Assembly (NCBI GenBank): GCA_949358305.1
Contig: OX442314.1
Location: 28,815,118 to 28,879,117 of the forward strand
DNA: 64,000 nt
Direction: 5' to 3'
From: Strigamia acuminata
Taxonomy: Eukaryota > Arthropoda > Chilopoda > Geophilomorpha > Linotaeniidae
Shown here: piece by piece, positions 49,736-61,700 of the stretch
How positions within the stretch are numbered: the stretch's first letter is position 1
How the letters are laid out: each line of letters starts with the position of its first letter
Translations under genes and position numbers: made by a program
Notes under the pieces: model-generated
What the model was told of the DNA's origin: nothing
The model's database searches: none
Seen by the model: the letters and a program-made list of their open reading frames with translations, nothing else

Positions 49736-51003
49736 AAACCCAACTTGGAACCCGAAAATAACGTGGGGCCGTCTGAACACCTGGATTTGAATTTTCGTCT
49801 ACGCGCGCGCCGACGCATGGGGAATGCGGGGTGGGGTTCCTTCCCAGTGTTCCGAACGAGTCAATTTCACCCCGAAAATATCCCGAAATTGCTGATACAT
49901 GCATTTCGAGCCAGAAATATTGATCTTCATGTAAATTTTGATTGTTTAGCTTTTTTTTGAAATTTTACAAATTTTTCTCATCTCCTGCCTTCCTCGCTCA
50001 TTTAACACCAAAATGGCCTGCATTGAGGATTTTTCCCATAATCCTTTTCACACGTATGGAGCGCAAACAGTCGCAATAAATGAAATCAGCGGAATTCGGC
50101 CTTGAGTTTGCGACGCCATCTTGAATACGAGTAACAGCACAGTATGGTGTCAATTATTCGAACTGATCGTAAGGCATGGGACAAAAATTGATTAAAAACG
50201 AACAAACATGATTAAAAATCAACAAAAATCGACTGAAATCGGACAATAATCAATTCAGAATGACAAATAACGATTAAAATTGGCAAAAATTGTCACAAAT
50301 AGAGAAAAACCGATTAAAAATCAGCAAGAAACCAATAGAAATTGATAAAATCAAATAAAAATTAACAAATATCCATTTTGTTTGCTTTTAAACAAATTAA
50401 GAACTTTGAAAACACACGACAATTTTAAACAGTAAACACCGGGGTCAAATAAGCGCCGCTACTCGTTTAAACACCGGGGAGGTGTTAGTGAAGTGCCTCG
50501 AGTGGAGAAATTAATAAACGCTCGAGGCACCACGGTAGGCTTATTAAACACAAAATATGAAACGCTCGATCTTCAACAGGCGCACACGCCCGAGAACACC
50601 TCGGCATGCCTCAGCACTCTCCAAGAAACGAGAAAAACCAAGGCAAAAAAAAAAAAATACACCAAAATTAGGACTAAAATCAAACACACATGGGGCCCGG
50701 AAGATTGATAACATCCCGGCATATATTCAAGGCAGTACGCCATGTTTTTTCCACCATTTTGTAAGTTTATTTCAATATTCATAAAGTTTATTGCTTTTTG
50801 TATCATTAGTAGTATTCCCTTGTGTGATGTGGTTTTATAAATATCACACACAACTGCTTCTGCTGTTTTCTTCACGTTTATGCTTCGTGTATGCACGTGA
50901 AGCCCTCGCACATCTTTTGAGCACCTGTACACATTTGGACACGCTCAAGGTGCTACATCGCGCGCTCAAACGCACTAGATCGCGCGCGCAAACGCGCTAC
51001 ATC
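49736..51003. other. Gene-free DNA with degenerate short repeats
   Basis: At 50180-50370 units like AAAAATCGATTAAAAATCAA repeat loosely. At 50945-51003 CGCGCGCTCAAACGC words repeat. ORFs at 49637-49960 and 50493-50932 show no domain and no codon signal that I can defend. Confidence 0.4.
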
Positions 51004-51011
51004 ACGCATAT

Positions 51012-51403
51012 TAGGGATAAGAACGGACCGGGATAGGGACTGGACTGGTAATGTTTGCCCTATGCGGATACGGGACGGGACGGGATTACAGTTGCTAAAT
51101 TCGTACTGCGAGGCGGAGACAATTTTCTAATTCCAGTTGTTATTTATCACTATTAAGCCTAATATTGAGCCTGATAATGCTAAAATAAAGTAAATAAACA
51201 ACAACAACAAACTCATTATTAAAAGTAAATTACACTGTATGACCAAAATATTGTTGTTTCTTTACTTTATTTTAGCATTATTAGGCCTAATATTAGGCTT
51301 AATACTGATTTATTTCAATTATGCAATCATACGCGCGTATTACGCTAACGTAATGGACCCGGGACGGGTCGGGACCCGAAAATTGGTCCCGTTCTCATCC
51401 CTA
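51012..51403. mobile_element. hAT-like MITE with 8-bp target duplication
   Basis: The element starts TAGGGATAAGAACGG and ends CCGTTCTCATCCCTA. ACGCATAT is duplicated at 51004-51011 and 51404-51411. Inside, TAATGCTAAAATAAAGTAAA near 51175 is mirrored by TTTACTTTATTTTAGCATTA near 51262. It is 392 bp long and has no transposase. The termini and 8-bp duplication fit hAT. Confidence 0.9.
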
Positions 51404-51411
51404 ACGCATAT

Positions 51412-53280
51412 ATATCGCAGACATATCGCGCCCACGACAAAGCACAAACCCATGGCAGTCACCAAAGAATATTTACGCCGCTTCCACGCACGTTTTATTT
51501 TCTCACAGGCCTCTACACATTTAACTTGCGCGCGCACTTGCTACGTGCTCGTGTGGTCACAATAAATACCTAATTTTCATTAAAATAACGAATGAACGAA
51601 ATCACTTCAACCACACTTGCTACGGTCGACGCATCGACGGCGATTCGCATGCGTTACCCCAAATACCGATCAAAAATCGCAGAAAACACTAATCCCGACC
51701 CAAAAACCGCCAAAATTACCCTCAACACACCCCAACAACCTTCCACCACTTAAATTACACCGGAAAAAAAACAATTTCAAACCGAAAAATCAACAAAAAA
51801 GGCCAAAAAAATATTGCAAACAAAGAGAAAAGATCAATTATCGAGGCAAATCCCCACCACAAAACAACGCATCGCCGGTAAACACTTAAGCGTACAGTGC
51901 ACAACACTACTGTTTATTTTCAATGATCCAATAAATAAAATTTGAAACAAAGTTGAGTGGAATTGTACGTTTCTTGTATATTAAAGTTTTTATTTTGTTT
52001 GTTTACACTTAATTTTTTTTTTCCATCATAGAATGGCGACTCGATACTTTTGTAGCTCGAATTCACTTCGTAAACGTAATCGGTGTTCATCACGCGTCAA
52101 TGCGCTCGTGCAATAGTATAGGCGCGCATACGATTTGATGCGCGCAAAACTTGCAAAACTTGCACGGAATTTGGGCAATTTTTGACAATTTTCAGCAGAT
52201 TTTTGCCTGTATTTGACAAATTTCAGAAGATTTTTGCCTATATTTGACAAATTTCAGAAGATTTCCTCAATCCTCAAACATTTGCTGAAATTTCTCATAA
52301 AATTTCTAAAATTAATTGAAATTTGTCTGAAATTTGTCTGCAATTTGTCAAATATTGTCAAAAATCCGTGGAAATTTGTCAAATACTGGCAAAAATCCAT
52401 GTAAATTTGTCAAAAATTGCCATAATTCGGTGCAAATTGTGTTAGACATTGGAAAAATTTATTTTAACGCTTCCAACGCGCCAGTAAATCGCGCGTGCAC
52501 ACGCGTGGATTTTTCGTCATAGTTGGATGCGCGCAAACCTCACGTAACTTGCGCCAAAATTTGGCAATTTTTGACAAATTTCAGCAGATTTTTGCCAGTA
52601 TTTGACAAATTTCCACTGATTTTTGACAATATTTGACCCAACAACTGCGCCACGTTCCAGGCGCCGGTTTAGGCATTTTAGACCCGTTTTAGACCGTTTT
52701 AGATGGCGAAAACGTTCTCTCCATCATTTTCTACCCCTGGGTGAGGTTTTCAGCGTTCATGATTGATGAAAAAGCTGTTTTCTAACTAGCTGTCCCATTG
52801 CTAGTTTTGGCGTCAGGTTTTAGCAACCTTCCGATCCGACTCTGTCGTCTGCACGACCTCCAAGACCGTTTTAGGGTTAATTTGAGTCAAATAATTCATT
52901 CTGGGATTGTTTTGGGTTTTTTACAAGTGTGTTTTTGTAGTTTTTATTGGTTTCAAACATTGTCAATTCTTTATACAAGTGTAACTTTCATTTCTCTGTA
53001 TTTTGAGAACTTTGCATTGCAGCAAAGTTCATTTCTTGCCCCTTAATTATTGTGTAATTGTTGGTTTTCAAGCCCGTTTTTTAACAATAACTTTATTTGA
53101 AGTGCCTATTGTTTCAGGCACGTGCTTCCACGTGCCTTTTATTGTTGAGCAATTTCTTGGGCAGTTGCGCTCCTGTTGCTAGCATTACCGCGCGTTCTCC
53201 GCGCGCGTACTCGCGCGTTTCGCATCACACACATTCGGGTTCAATGGCCTATCGCGGCGGCACATTGTGTGGCATAGCGC
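51412..53280. other. Gene-free DNA with TTTGACAAATTTCAG repeats
   Basis: From 52150 to 52640 units of about 35 bp built on TTTGACAAATTTCAGAAGAT and TTTTTGCC(A/T)GTA repeat six or more times with drift. The remainder is unassigned. Small ORFs here are not supported. Confidence 0.45.
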
Positions 53281-53289
53281 GGCACGTTG

Positions 53290-53400
53290 CAATTACGTGA
53301 CGTGGCACGTTGCTGTTACGTGACGCAATAGCCAGTATTTAAGCAGGGGATTCCATCATCGTTTACACAAATGCGCATTGCAACGTGGAGGCGCATTCGA
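53290..53400 (+). promoter_or_regulatory. Possible promoter before the palindromic block
   Basis: Two ACGTGACG (CRE-like) words at about 53294 and 53317 are followed by GTATTTAAGC at 53336-53345, a weak TATA-like box. If active, it would transcribe into the 5 kb palindromic block. This rests on motif spacing only. Confidence 0.25.
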
Positions 53401-53412
53401 GTCCTTTTCCCA

Positions 53413-53745
53413 AGCGTTGAAAAAGGACAAAACTCGTATTCGATTCGAAAGCGAATCGAATACGATTTTTGTCCTTTTTCAACGCAAAATTGTATTCGAT
53501 TCGCTTTCGAATCGAATACGAGTTTTGCCCTTCTTCAACGCGAAATCGTATTCGACTCGTTTTCGAGTCGAATGCGAATTTTGCCCTTCTTCAACGCGAA
53601 ATCGTATTCGACTCGCTTTCGAATCGAATACGAGTTTTGCCCTTCTTCAACGCGAAATCGTATTCGACTCGTTTTCGAGTCGAGTACGAATTTTGCCCTT
53701 CTTCAACGCGAAATCGTATTCGATTCGCTTTCGAATCGTATACGA
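53413..53745 (+). repeat. 56-bp hairpin array, left side
   Basis: About six units of a CTTCAACGCGAAATCGTATT / CGACTCGTTTTCGAGTCGAA type sequence. Each contains a perfect 10-bp stem with a TTTT or CTTT-like centre. The units are in opposite orientation to the array at 57656-58375. The period of 56 is not a multiple of three, so each unit appears in turn in all frames, which explains the long overlapping ORFs. Confidence 0.85.
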
Positions 53746-56700
53746 GATGGTCGATTTTTGTTTCCCGGACTTTGATTCGTATTCGAGTTGTTACGAGTTC
53801 GTATTTTGATCGTATTCGTATTCGAATCGAATTCGAATCGTATTCGAATCGAATACGAATCGAATTCGAGTCGTATTCGAGATGGTCGATGATTTCCACT
53901 CGCTCGTATACGCGTTGTATACGAGCTCGTATTTTGATCGTAATCGTAAACGAATCGTTTACAAGTCGTATACAAGTTGTATACGACGTGTATACACCTC
54001 GTATACGAACGAAGTTTGTGAAAACACAATTTCCAAATAAGACGTATGTGACTACTATGTGTTTTCATGTCGTAGTAAGTATCCGGTGGATTTTCCAAAC
54101 TTCGTTCGTATACGAGGTGTATACACGTCGTATACAACTTGTATACGACTTGTAAACGATTCGTTTACGATTACGATCAAAATACGAGCTCGTATACAAC
54201 GCGTATACGAGCAAGTGGAAATCATCGACCATCTCGAATGCGACTCGAATACGATTCGAATACATCTCGAATACATCTCGAATACGAGTCGTACGAGTCA
54301 AAGTCCGGGAACGGGTCATCGACTATCTCGTATTCGAGTTGTTACGAGTTCGTATTTTGATCGTATTCGTATTCGAATCGAATTCGAATCGTATTCGAAT
54401 CGAATACGAATCGAATTCGAGTCGTATTCGAGATGGTCGATGATTTCCACTCGCTCGTATACGCGTTGTATACGAGCTCGTATTTTGATCGTAATCGTAA
54501 ACGAATCGTTTACAAGTCGTATACAAGTCGTATACGACGTGTATACACCTCGTATACGAACGAAGTTTGGAAAATCCACCGGACACTTACTACGACATGA
54601 AAACACATAGTAGTCACATACGTCTTATTTGGAAATTGTGTTTTCACAAACTTCGTTCGTATACGAGGTGTATACACGTCGTATACGACTTGTATACGAC
54701 TTGTAAACGATTCGTTTACGATTACGATCAAAATACGAGCTCGTATACAACGCGTATACGAGCGAGTGGAAATCATCGACCATCTCGAATACGACTCGAA
54801 TTCGATTAGTATTCGATTCGAATACGATTCGAATTCGATTCGAATACGAATACGATCAAAATACGAACTCGTAACAACTCGAATACGAGATAGTCGATGA
54901 CCCGTTCCCGGACTTTGACTCGTACGACTCGTATTCGAGATGTATTCGAGATGTATTCGAATCGTATTCGAGTCGCATTCGAGATGGTCGATGATTTCCA
55001 CTCGCTCGTATACGCGTTGTATACGAGCTCGTATTTTGATCGTAATCGTAAACGAATCGTTTACAAGTCGTATACAAGTCGTATACGACGTGTATACACC
55101 TCGTATACGAACGAAGTTTGGAAAATCCACCGGACACTTACTACGACATGAAAACACATAGTAGTCACATACGTCTTATTTGGAAATTGTGTTTTCACAA
55201 ACTTCGTTCGTATACGAGGTGTATACACGTCGTATACGACTTGTATACGACTTGTAAACGATTCGTTTACGATTACGATCAAAATACGAGCTCGTATACA
55301 ACGCGTATACGAGCGAGTGGAAATCATCGACCATCTCGAATACGACTCGAATTCGATTAGTATTCGATTCGAATACGATTCGAATTCGATTCGAATACGA
55401 ATACGATCAAAATACGAACTCGTAACAACTCGAATACGAGATAGTCGATGACCCGTTCCCGGACTTTGACTCGTACGACTCGTATTCGAGATGTATTCGA
55501 GATGTATTCGAATCGTATTCGAGTCGCATTCGAGATGGTCGATGATTTCCACTCGCTCGTATACGCGTTGTATACGAGCTCGTATTTTGATCGTAATCGT
55601 AAACGAATCGTTTACAAGTCGTATACAAGTCGTATACGACGTGTATACACCTCGTATACGAACGAAGTTTGGAAAATCCACCGGACACTTACTACGACAT
55701 GAAAACACATAGTAGTCACATACGTCTTATTTGGAAATTGTGTTTTCACAAACTTCGTTCGTATACGAGGTGTATACACGTCGTATACGACTTGTATACG
55801 ACTTGTAAACGATTCGTTTACGATTACGATCAAAATACGAGCTCGTATACAACGCGTATACGAGCGAGTGGAAATCATCGACCATCTCGAATACGACTCG
55901 AATTCGATTAGTATTCGATTCGAATACGATTCGAATTCGATTCGAATACGAATACGATCAAAATACGAACTCGTAACAACTCGAATACGAGATAGTCGAT
56001 GACCCGTTCCCGGACTTTGACTCGTACGACTCGTATTCGAGATGTATTCGAGATGTATTCGAATCGTATTCGAGTCGCATTCGAGATGGTCGATGATTTC
56101 CACTCGCTCGTATACGCGTTGTATACGAGCTCGTATTTTGATCGTAATCGTAAACGAATCGTTTACAAGTCGTATACAAGTCGTATACGACGTGTATACA
56201 CCTCGTATACGAACGAAGTTTGGAAAATCCACCGGACACTTACTACGACATGAAAACACATAGTAGTCACATACGTCTTATTTGGAAATTGTGTTTTCAC
56301 AAACTTCGTTCGTATACGAGGTGTATACACGTCGTATACGACTTGTATACGACTTGTAAACGATTCGTTTACGATTACGATCAAAATACGAGCTCGTATA
56401 CAACGCGTATACGAGCGAGTGGAAATCATCGACCATCTCGAATACGACTCGAATTCGATTAGTATTCGATTCGAATACGATTCGAATTCGATTCGAATAC
56501 GAATACGATCAAAATACGAACTCGTAACAACTCGAATACGAGATAGTCGATGACCCGTTCCCGGACTTTGACTCGTACGACTCGTATTCGAGATGTATTC
56601 GAGATGTATTCGAATCGTATTCGAGTCGCATTCGAGATGGTCGATGATTTCCACTCGCTCGTATACGCGTTGTATACGAGCTCGTATTTTGATCGTAATC

Positions 56701-57655
56701 GTAAACGAATCGTTTACAAGTCGTATACAAGTCGTATACGACGTGTATACACCTCGTATACGAACGAAGTTTGGAAAATCCACCGGACACTTACTACGAC
56801 ATGAAAACACATAGTAGTCACATACGTCTTATTTGGAAATTGTGTTTTCACAAACTTCGTTCGTATACGAGGTGTATACACGTCGTATACGACTTGTATA
56901 CGACTTGTAAACGATTCGTTTACGATTACGATCAAAATACGAGCTCGTATACAACGCGTATACGAGCGAGTGGAAATCATCGACCATCTCGAATACGACT
57001 CGAATTCGATTCGTATTCGATTCGAATACGATTCGAATTCGATTCGAATACGAATACGATCAAAATACGAACTCGTAACAACTCGAATACGAGATAGTCG
57101 ATGACCCGTTCCCGGACTTTGACTCGTACGACTCGTATTCGAGATGTATTCGAGATGTATTCGAATCGTATTCGAGTCGCATTCGAGATGGTCGATGATT
57201 TCCACTCGCTCGTATACGCGTTGTATACGAGCTCGTATTTTGATCGTAATCGTAAACGAATCGTTTACAAGTCGTATACAAGTCGTATACGACGTGTATA
57301 CACCTCGTATACGAACGAAGTTTGGAAAATCCACCGGACACTTACTACGACATGAAAACACATAGTAGTCACATACGTCTTATTTGGAAATTGTGTTTTC
57401 ACAAACTTCGTTCGTATACGAGGTGTATACACGTCGTATACGACTTGTATACGACTTGTAAACGATTCGTTTACGATTACGATCAAAATACGAGCTCGTA
57501 TACAACGCGTATACGAGCGAGTGGAAATCATCGACCATCTCGAATACGACTCGAATTCGATTCGTATTCGATTCGAATACGATTCGAATTCGATTCGAAT
57601 ACGAATACGATCAAAATACGAACTCGTAACAACTCGAATACAAATCAAAGTCCGG
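53746..57655. repeat. 551-bp tandem array of inverted arms
   Basis: Landmarks such as GGAAAATCCACCGGACACTT recur at about 54567, 55118, 55669, 56220, 56771 and 57322, a constant 551-bp step with near-perfect copies. Within each unit a segment containing GTATACGAGCTCGTATTTTG is followed by its reverse complement, so the unit is itself a palindrome pair. A unit near 53890-54330 is in the opposite orientation. The vocabulary is limited to words such as TCGTATACGA, TCGAATACGA and TTCGAATCGAA. Confidence 0.9.
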
Positions 57656-58375
57656 GAAACAAAAATCGACCATCTCGTATACGATTCGAAAGCGAATCGA
57701 ATACGATTTCGCGTTGAAGAAGGGCAAAATTCGCATTCGACTCGAAAACGAGTCGAATACGAATTCGCATTCGACTCGAAAACGAGTCGAATACGATTTC
57801 GCGTTGAAGAAGGGCAAAATTCGCATTCGACTCGAAAACGAGTCGAATACGATTTCGCGTTGAAGAAGGGCAAAACTCGCATTCGACTCGAAAACGAGTC
57901 GAATACGATTTCGCGTTGAGAAAGGGCAAAATTCGCATTCGACTCGAAAACGAGTCGAATACGATTTCGCGTTGAAGAAGGGCAAAACTCGCATTCGACT
58001 CGAAAACGAGTCGAATACGATTTCGCATTCGACTCGAAAACGAGTCGAATACGATTTCGCGTCGAAGAAGGGCAAAATTCGCATTCGACTCGAAAACGAG
58101 TCGAATACGATTTCGCGTTGAAGAAGGGCAAAACTCGCATTCGACTCGAAAACGAGTCGAATACGATTTCGCGTTGAGAAAGGGCAAAATTCGCATTCGA
58201 CTCGAAAACGAGTCGAATACGATTTCGCGTTGAAGAAGGGCAAAACTCGCATTCGACTCGAAAACGAGTCGAATACGATTTCGCATTCGACTCGAAAACG
58301 AGTCGAATACGATTTCGCGTCAAAGAAGGGCAAAATTTGCATTCGACTCGAAAACGAGTCGAATACGAGATCATT
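57656..58375 (-). repeat. 56-bp hairpin array, right side
   Basis: About a dozen units of GCGTTGAAGAAGGGCAAAAT / TCGCATTCGACTCG / AAAACGAGTCGAATACG. They are the reverse complement of the left array, with some short units lacking the GCGTTGAAG part. The minus-strand ORF of 381 codons and its overlapping ORFs in the other frames lie here. I treat them as repeat artefacts. Confidence 0.85.
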
Positions 58376-58777
58376 TTTTGATCTGGGTCGTGAATGCGTC
58401 CGTATGTCACGCGAACGCGTGTTGGAGTCGATTCCGAGTTCGTATTCCATCTTGAACGCGCATTGGAGACGTAAACCAGTTTATTTTACCCACTCTCGCT
58501 CGATCCCGCTTCATCGCTCCTTGTCGCTCCTGTGAAAAAAAATACATGAGAATGTGCAGAAATGAACCTTCCAATACTCACATGAAAATTGACAACCTTG
58601 ACACAAAACAGTCTATTGACACTCCCAACACCACCCCGGACGTTTTCCGGAAGAGTTTGGTCCACCCGGAATCCCCAGAATAGTCGCCCCCGAAATGCGG
58701 ATTTCACGGAAGCCAATCCGCGAAAAGGATATGTTTTTAGCGGCGCGCCGACGCGTGCGACACACGCTTCTGGAGTG
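58376..58777. other. Spacer before repeat R copy B
   Basis: GC-mixed DNA without a recognised gene. A minus-strand ORF (58486-58899) starts inside repeat R and runs out into this spacer. Confidence 0.4.
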
Positions 58778-61700
58778 CTTAACCTTATGGCGCGCATGCG
58801 GATTTCTCGGAGTGCGAAAGGGACCCTATTTTTAACATTACGGCGGCCTATACCTTGACCCCCTGTTCGCAGTCTCATGGCTGATTTTGCGGATTTCACT
58901 TATTTGTATATTCCGCACGATCGCGCGCGTTTTATCAACCTTGGGAAAGCCGCTTTCTCAAATTTGCAAATTCCACATTGTGTGAACATGCTACAACGCT
59001 TCTGTGCGCGTCAATAAAAAAAAAAACCGATTAGAAATGAAATTCAGGGTTTTGTTAAAATAAAAATTATACAATATAATCAGTCTATAATGCTTCTATA
59101 ATGCTGTTGGTTTAATCAGCACATTGTAATCGTGTGAAAACACGCGCGCTCGCAATAATACATTACCCAATGTACTTGCACTGGCATGGACCCATCAGTG
59201 CGCACTTTCCCGTGCGTGCTGCTTGCACTATTTACATCAATTGTTGCTCCACAGGTTGCGCGACCTGCCGGGCAGTTAAGACGTACTAGAATAACCTCAG
59301 GATTTGATAAAACCTGATTTTTGGATGACACTAAGTAAATGGCAGTGAATGTGAGATGTGAGATACACGATGAATTTAATAAAATTTATATTTCCTAATC
59401 ATGGGATTGGTTTCACGTTTCATAATCCAACAATTAAGTAGAATATCATTATTGCAATTGATTAAAACAAATTTTTTTTACAAATTCTTTGGTTTTACAT
59501 TTTAAATTTATTTTCCAATAGTTGGCACCATCGCAATTGCTGCGAGTTTAAAACACTGCATTCAGCAGAATTTACTGCACTTTCAAATCAAGGCCAGGCA
59601 TACCTACTGCAAAGTAATGTATAAACCATAAAGAAGCCTTTGATTCGGAATTGCCTGTAGGTAATTCTGCGCTGGTCTCCAATGGAAATGTCCGCGCCGG
59701 TCTTCCGTGCACGGAAAGTCCACAGAAAGTCCGTGCATTCCGTGCGCTGGGAGTCCGTGCGTCGTACCGCGTGATCTTGCATTGTTTTTTGTGGGCTTTT
59801 CCTGATTAGGATTACTTCCTTTTTAACTCTTGAAGAATTAAGTTTGTTTTTTTTGCTCCAAAACGTCCCAAAACGCCTGAAAATCGCGCAACTCGAGGCA
59901 AAACATTACAGTGTGTATTCAAATCAAAACTAGCTACAAATACATGCTGAAATTAGCTAAATTTTCAAATTTTTTGGCTTTCAAGAAGTAATGGAAACAT
60001 TTGACATAACGTGGATCAGTTGCATTCAAAAACTAAAATATTTTGTGTTTTACTTCAATTTTAAACTAAAAATGATGTCATTTCCTGTTTAAACCCCTGT
60101 TAAAGCTTGAAATACATTTTAACTAAAAGAAATAAGTTTGTTTTTTTCTTCGGCAGTGACGTGTACACACGAGCACGCCTGAGAACGCCAAAAAATGCTA
60201 AAAAACGCTCAAAAACGCCTGAAAATCGCGCAACTCGAGGCAAAACATTAATTTTTCATCTTTATTTCAACTTTTGTGACGTTTAAAATTGTGTTCTCAT
60301 GTTTTTTGCCTCAAGTTGCATTGTCATCTGGCGTTTTGGAGTGTTTTTATGTGTTCGCAGGCGTTCGCAGGCGTTTTTTGGCGTTGTCACTCACTCAAGT
60401 GGCCATTTTTAGCATTTTCCGTAGTAAAAATGGCCGTTTTTCGTCAAAATGGCCATTTTTAGCCATTTTTCAGAGTAAAAATGTTTTTTTTTCACCGTTT
60501 TTATAGTAAAATGGCCATTTTTAGTCGTTTTTTTAATCAAAAATGGCCGTTTTTATCGTTGAAACGTTATTAAAATGTAACGTTTCAATGGCGTTTTGAT
60601 CTCGCCTCATTTCCGGTTTTGAAAATTAATAAACGCCCCGGCGTTTATTCGAGGCAATACCCAACTTGGGCTTTTATTCGCGTCGCACCGCATCATCATC
60701 TCACCTTGCCTCCCGTCTTGAAAATTTATAAACGCCCCGGCGTTTATTCAAGGCAAACCATTGTTTATGTAAGTTTTTCCTGATTAGGGTTACTTCCTTT
60801 AGAAGAAACACGTTTATTTCTTCTCGTTTAATCTTGAGTCGTGATCTCGCCTCGTTTCTGGTCTTAAAAATTAATAAACACCCCGGCTTTTATTCAAGGC
60901 AATACGGTACGTTTATGAAACCCAACTTGGGCTTTCATTTTAAAAAAAGCGCGTGTTCTTACGTCGAACTAAGAGATACAGGTGAATTAGCAACGCCTAA
61001 TTTGATTTAATAAATAAAGCAAACAACATCTCGCCTCACTTCTGGCGTTTGTTCGAGGCAAGCCATTGTTTTTGCATTTTTTTTCCTGATTAGGGTTACT
61101 TCCTTTTTAACTCTTGAAGAAATAAGTATGTTTTTTTTACTCGGCAGTGACGTGTACGCGCGAGTACGCCTGAGAACGCCAAAAAATACTCCAAAACGCC
61201 TGAAAATCGTGCAACTCGAGGCAAAACATTAATTGTTTATTTTTGTTTCAACTTTTGTAACGTTTACAATTGTGTTCTCATGTTTTTTGCCTCAAGTTGC
61301 ATTGTCATTTTGCGTTTTGGGGCGTTTTTAGGCATTTTTAGGCATTTGCGGGCGTTCTTGGGCGTTTTTTGGCGTTGTCATTCAATCAAATGGCCATTTT
61401 TAGCCATTTTTAGCCATTTTTCATAGAAAAATGGTCATTTTTAGCCGTTTTTCATCCAAAATGGCCGTTTTTCATCCAAAAGGGCCGTTTTTCATCCAAA
61501 ATGGAATAATTGTTGTGTCCGGATTTTATGTCATTTATTGTCTTAATTAAAGTTAACAAAGTGTCTTTAATTTTTGCTTTTCTTGAATTTCAGCTTTTTA
61601 GATATTTTTACATATTAAACTTTCATTTTTTGTGATTTATTAAAAGTTACAGTGTTTTCATGAATTTTAGTGTCTATGATATTGATATTATCTTTATTCA

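Noticed and set aside
57265-58410. 381-codon minus-strand ORF and the many overlapping ORFs in the palindromic block
   Set aside because: The 56-bp and 551-bp periods lack stops in several frames on both strands, so the same words appear in every frame. This is a property of the repeat, not evidence of a protein.
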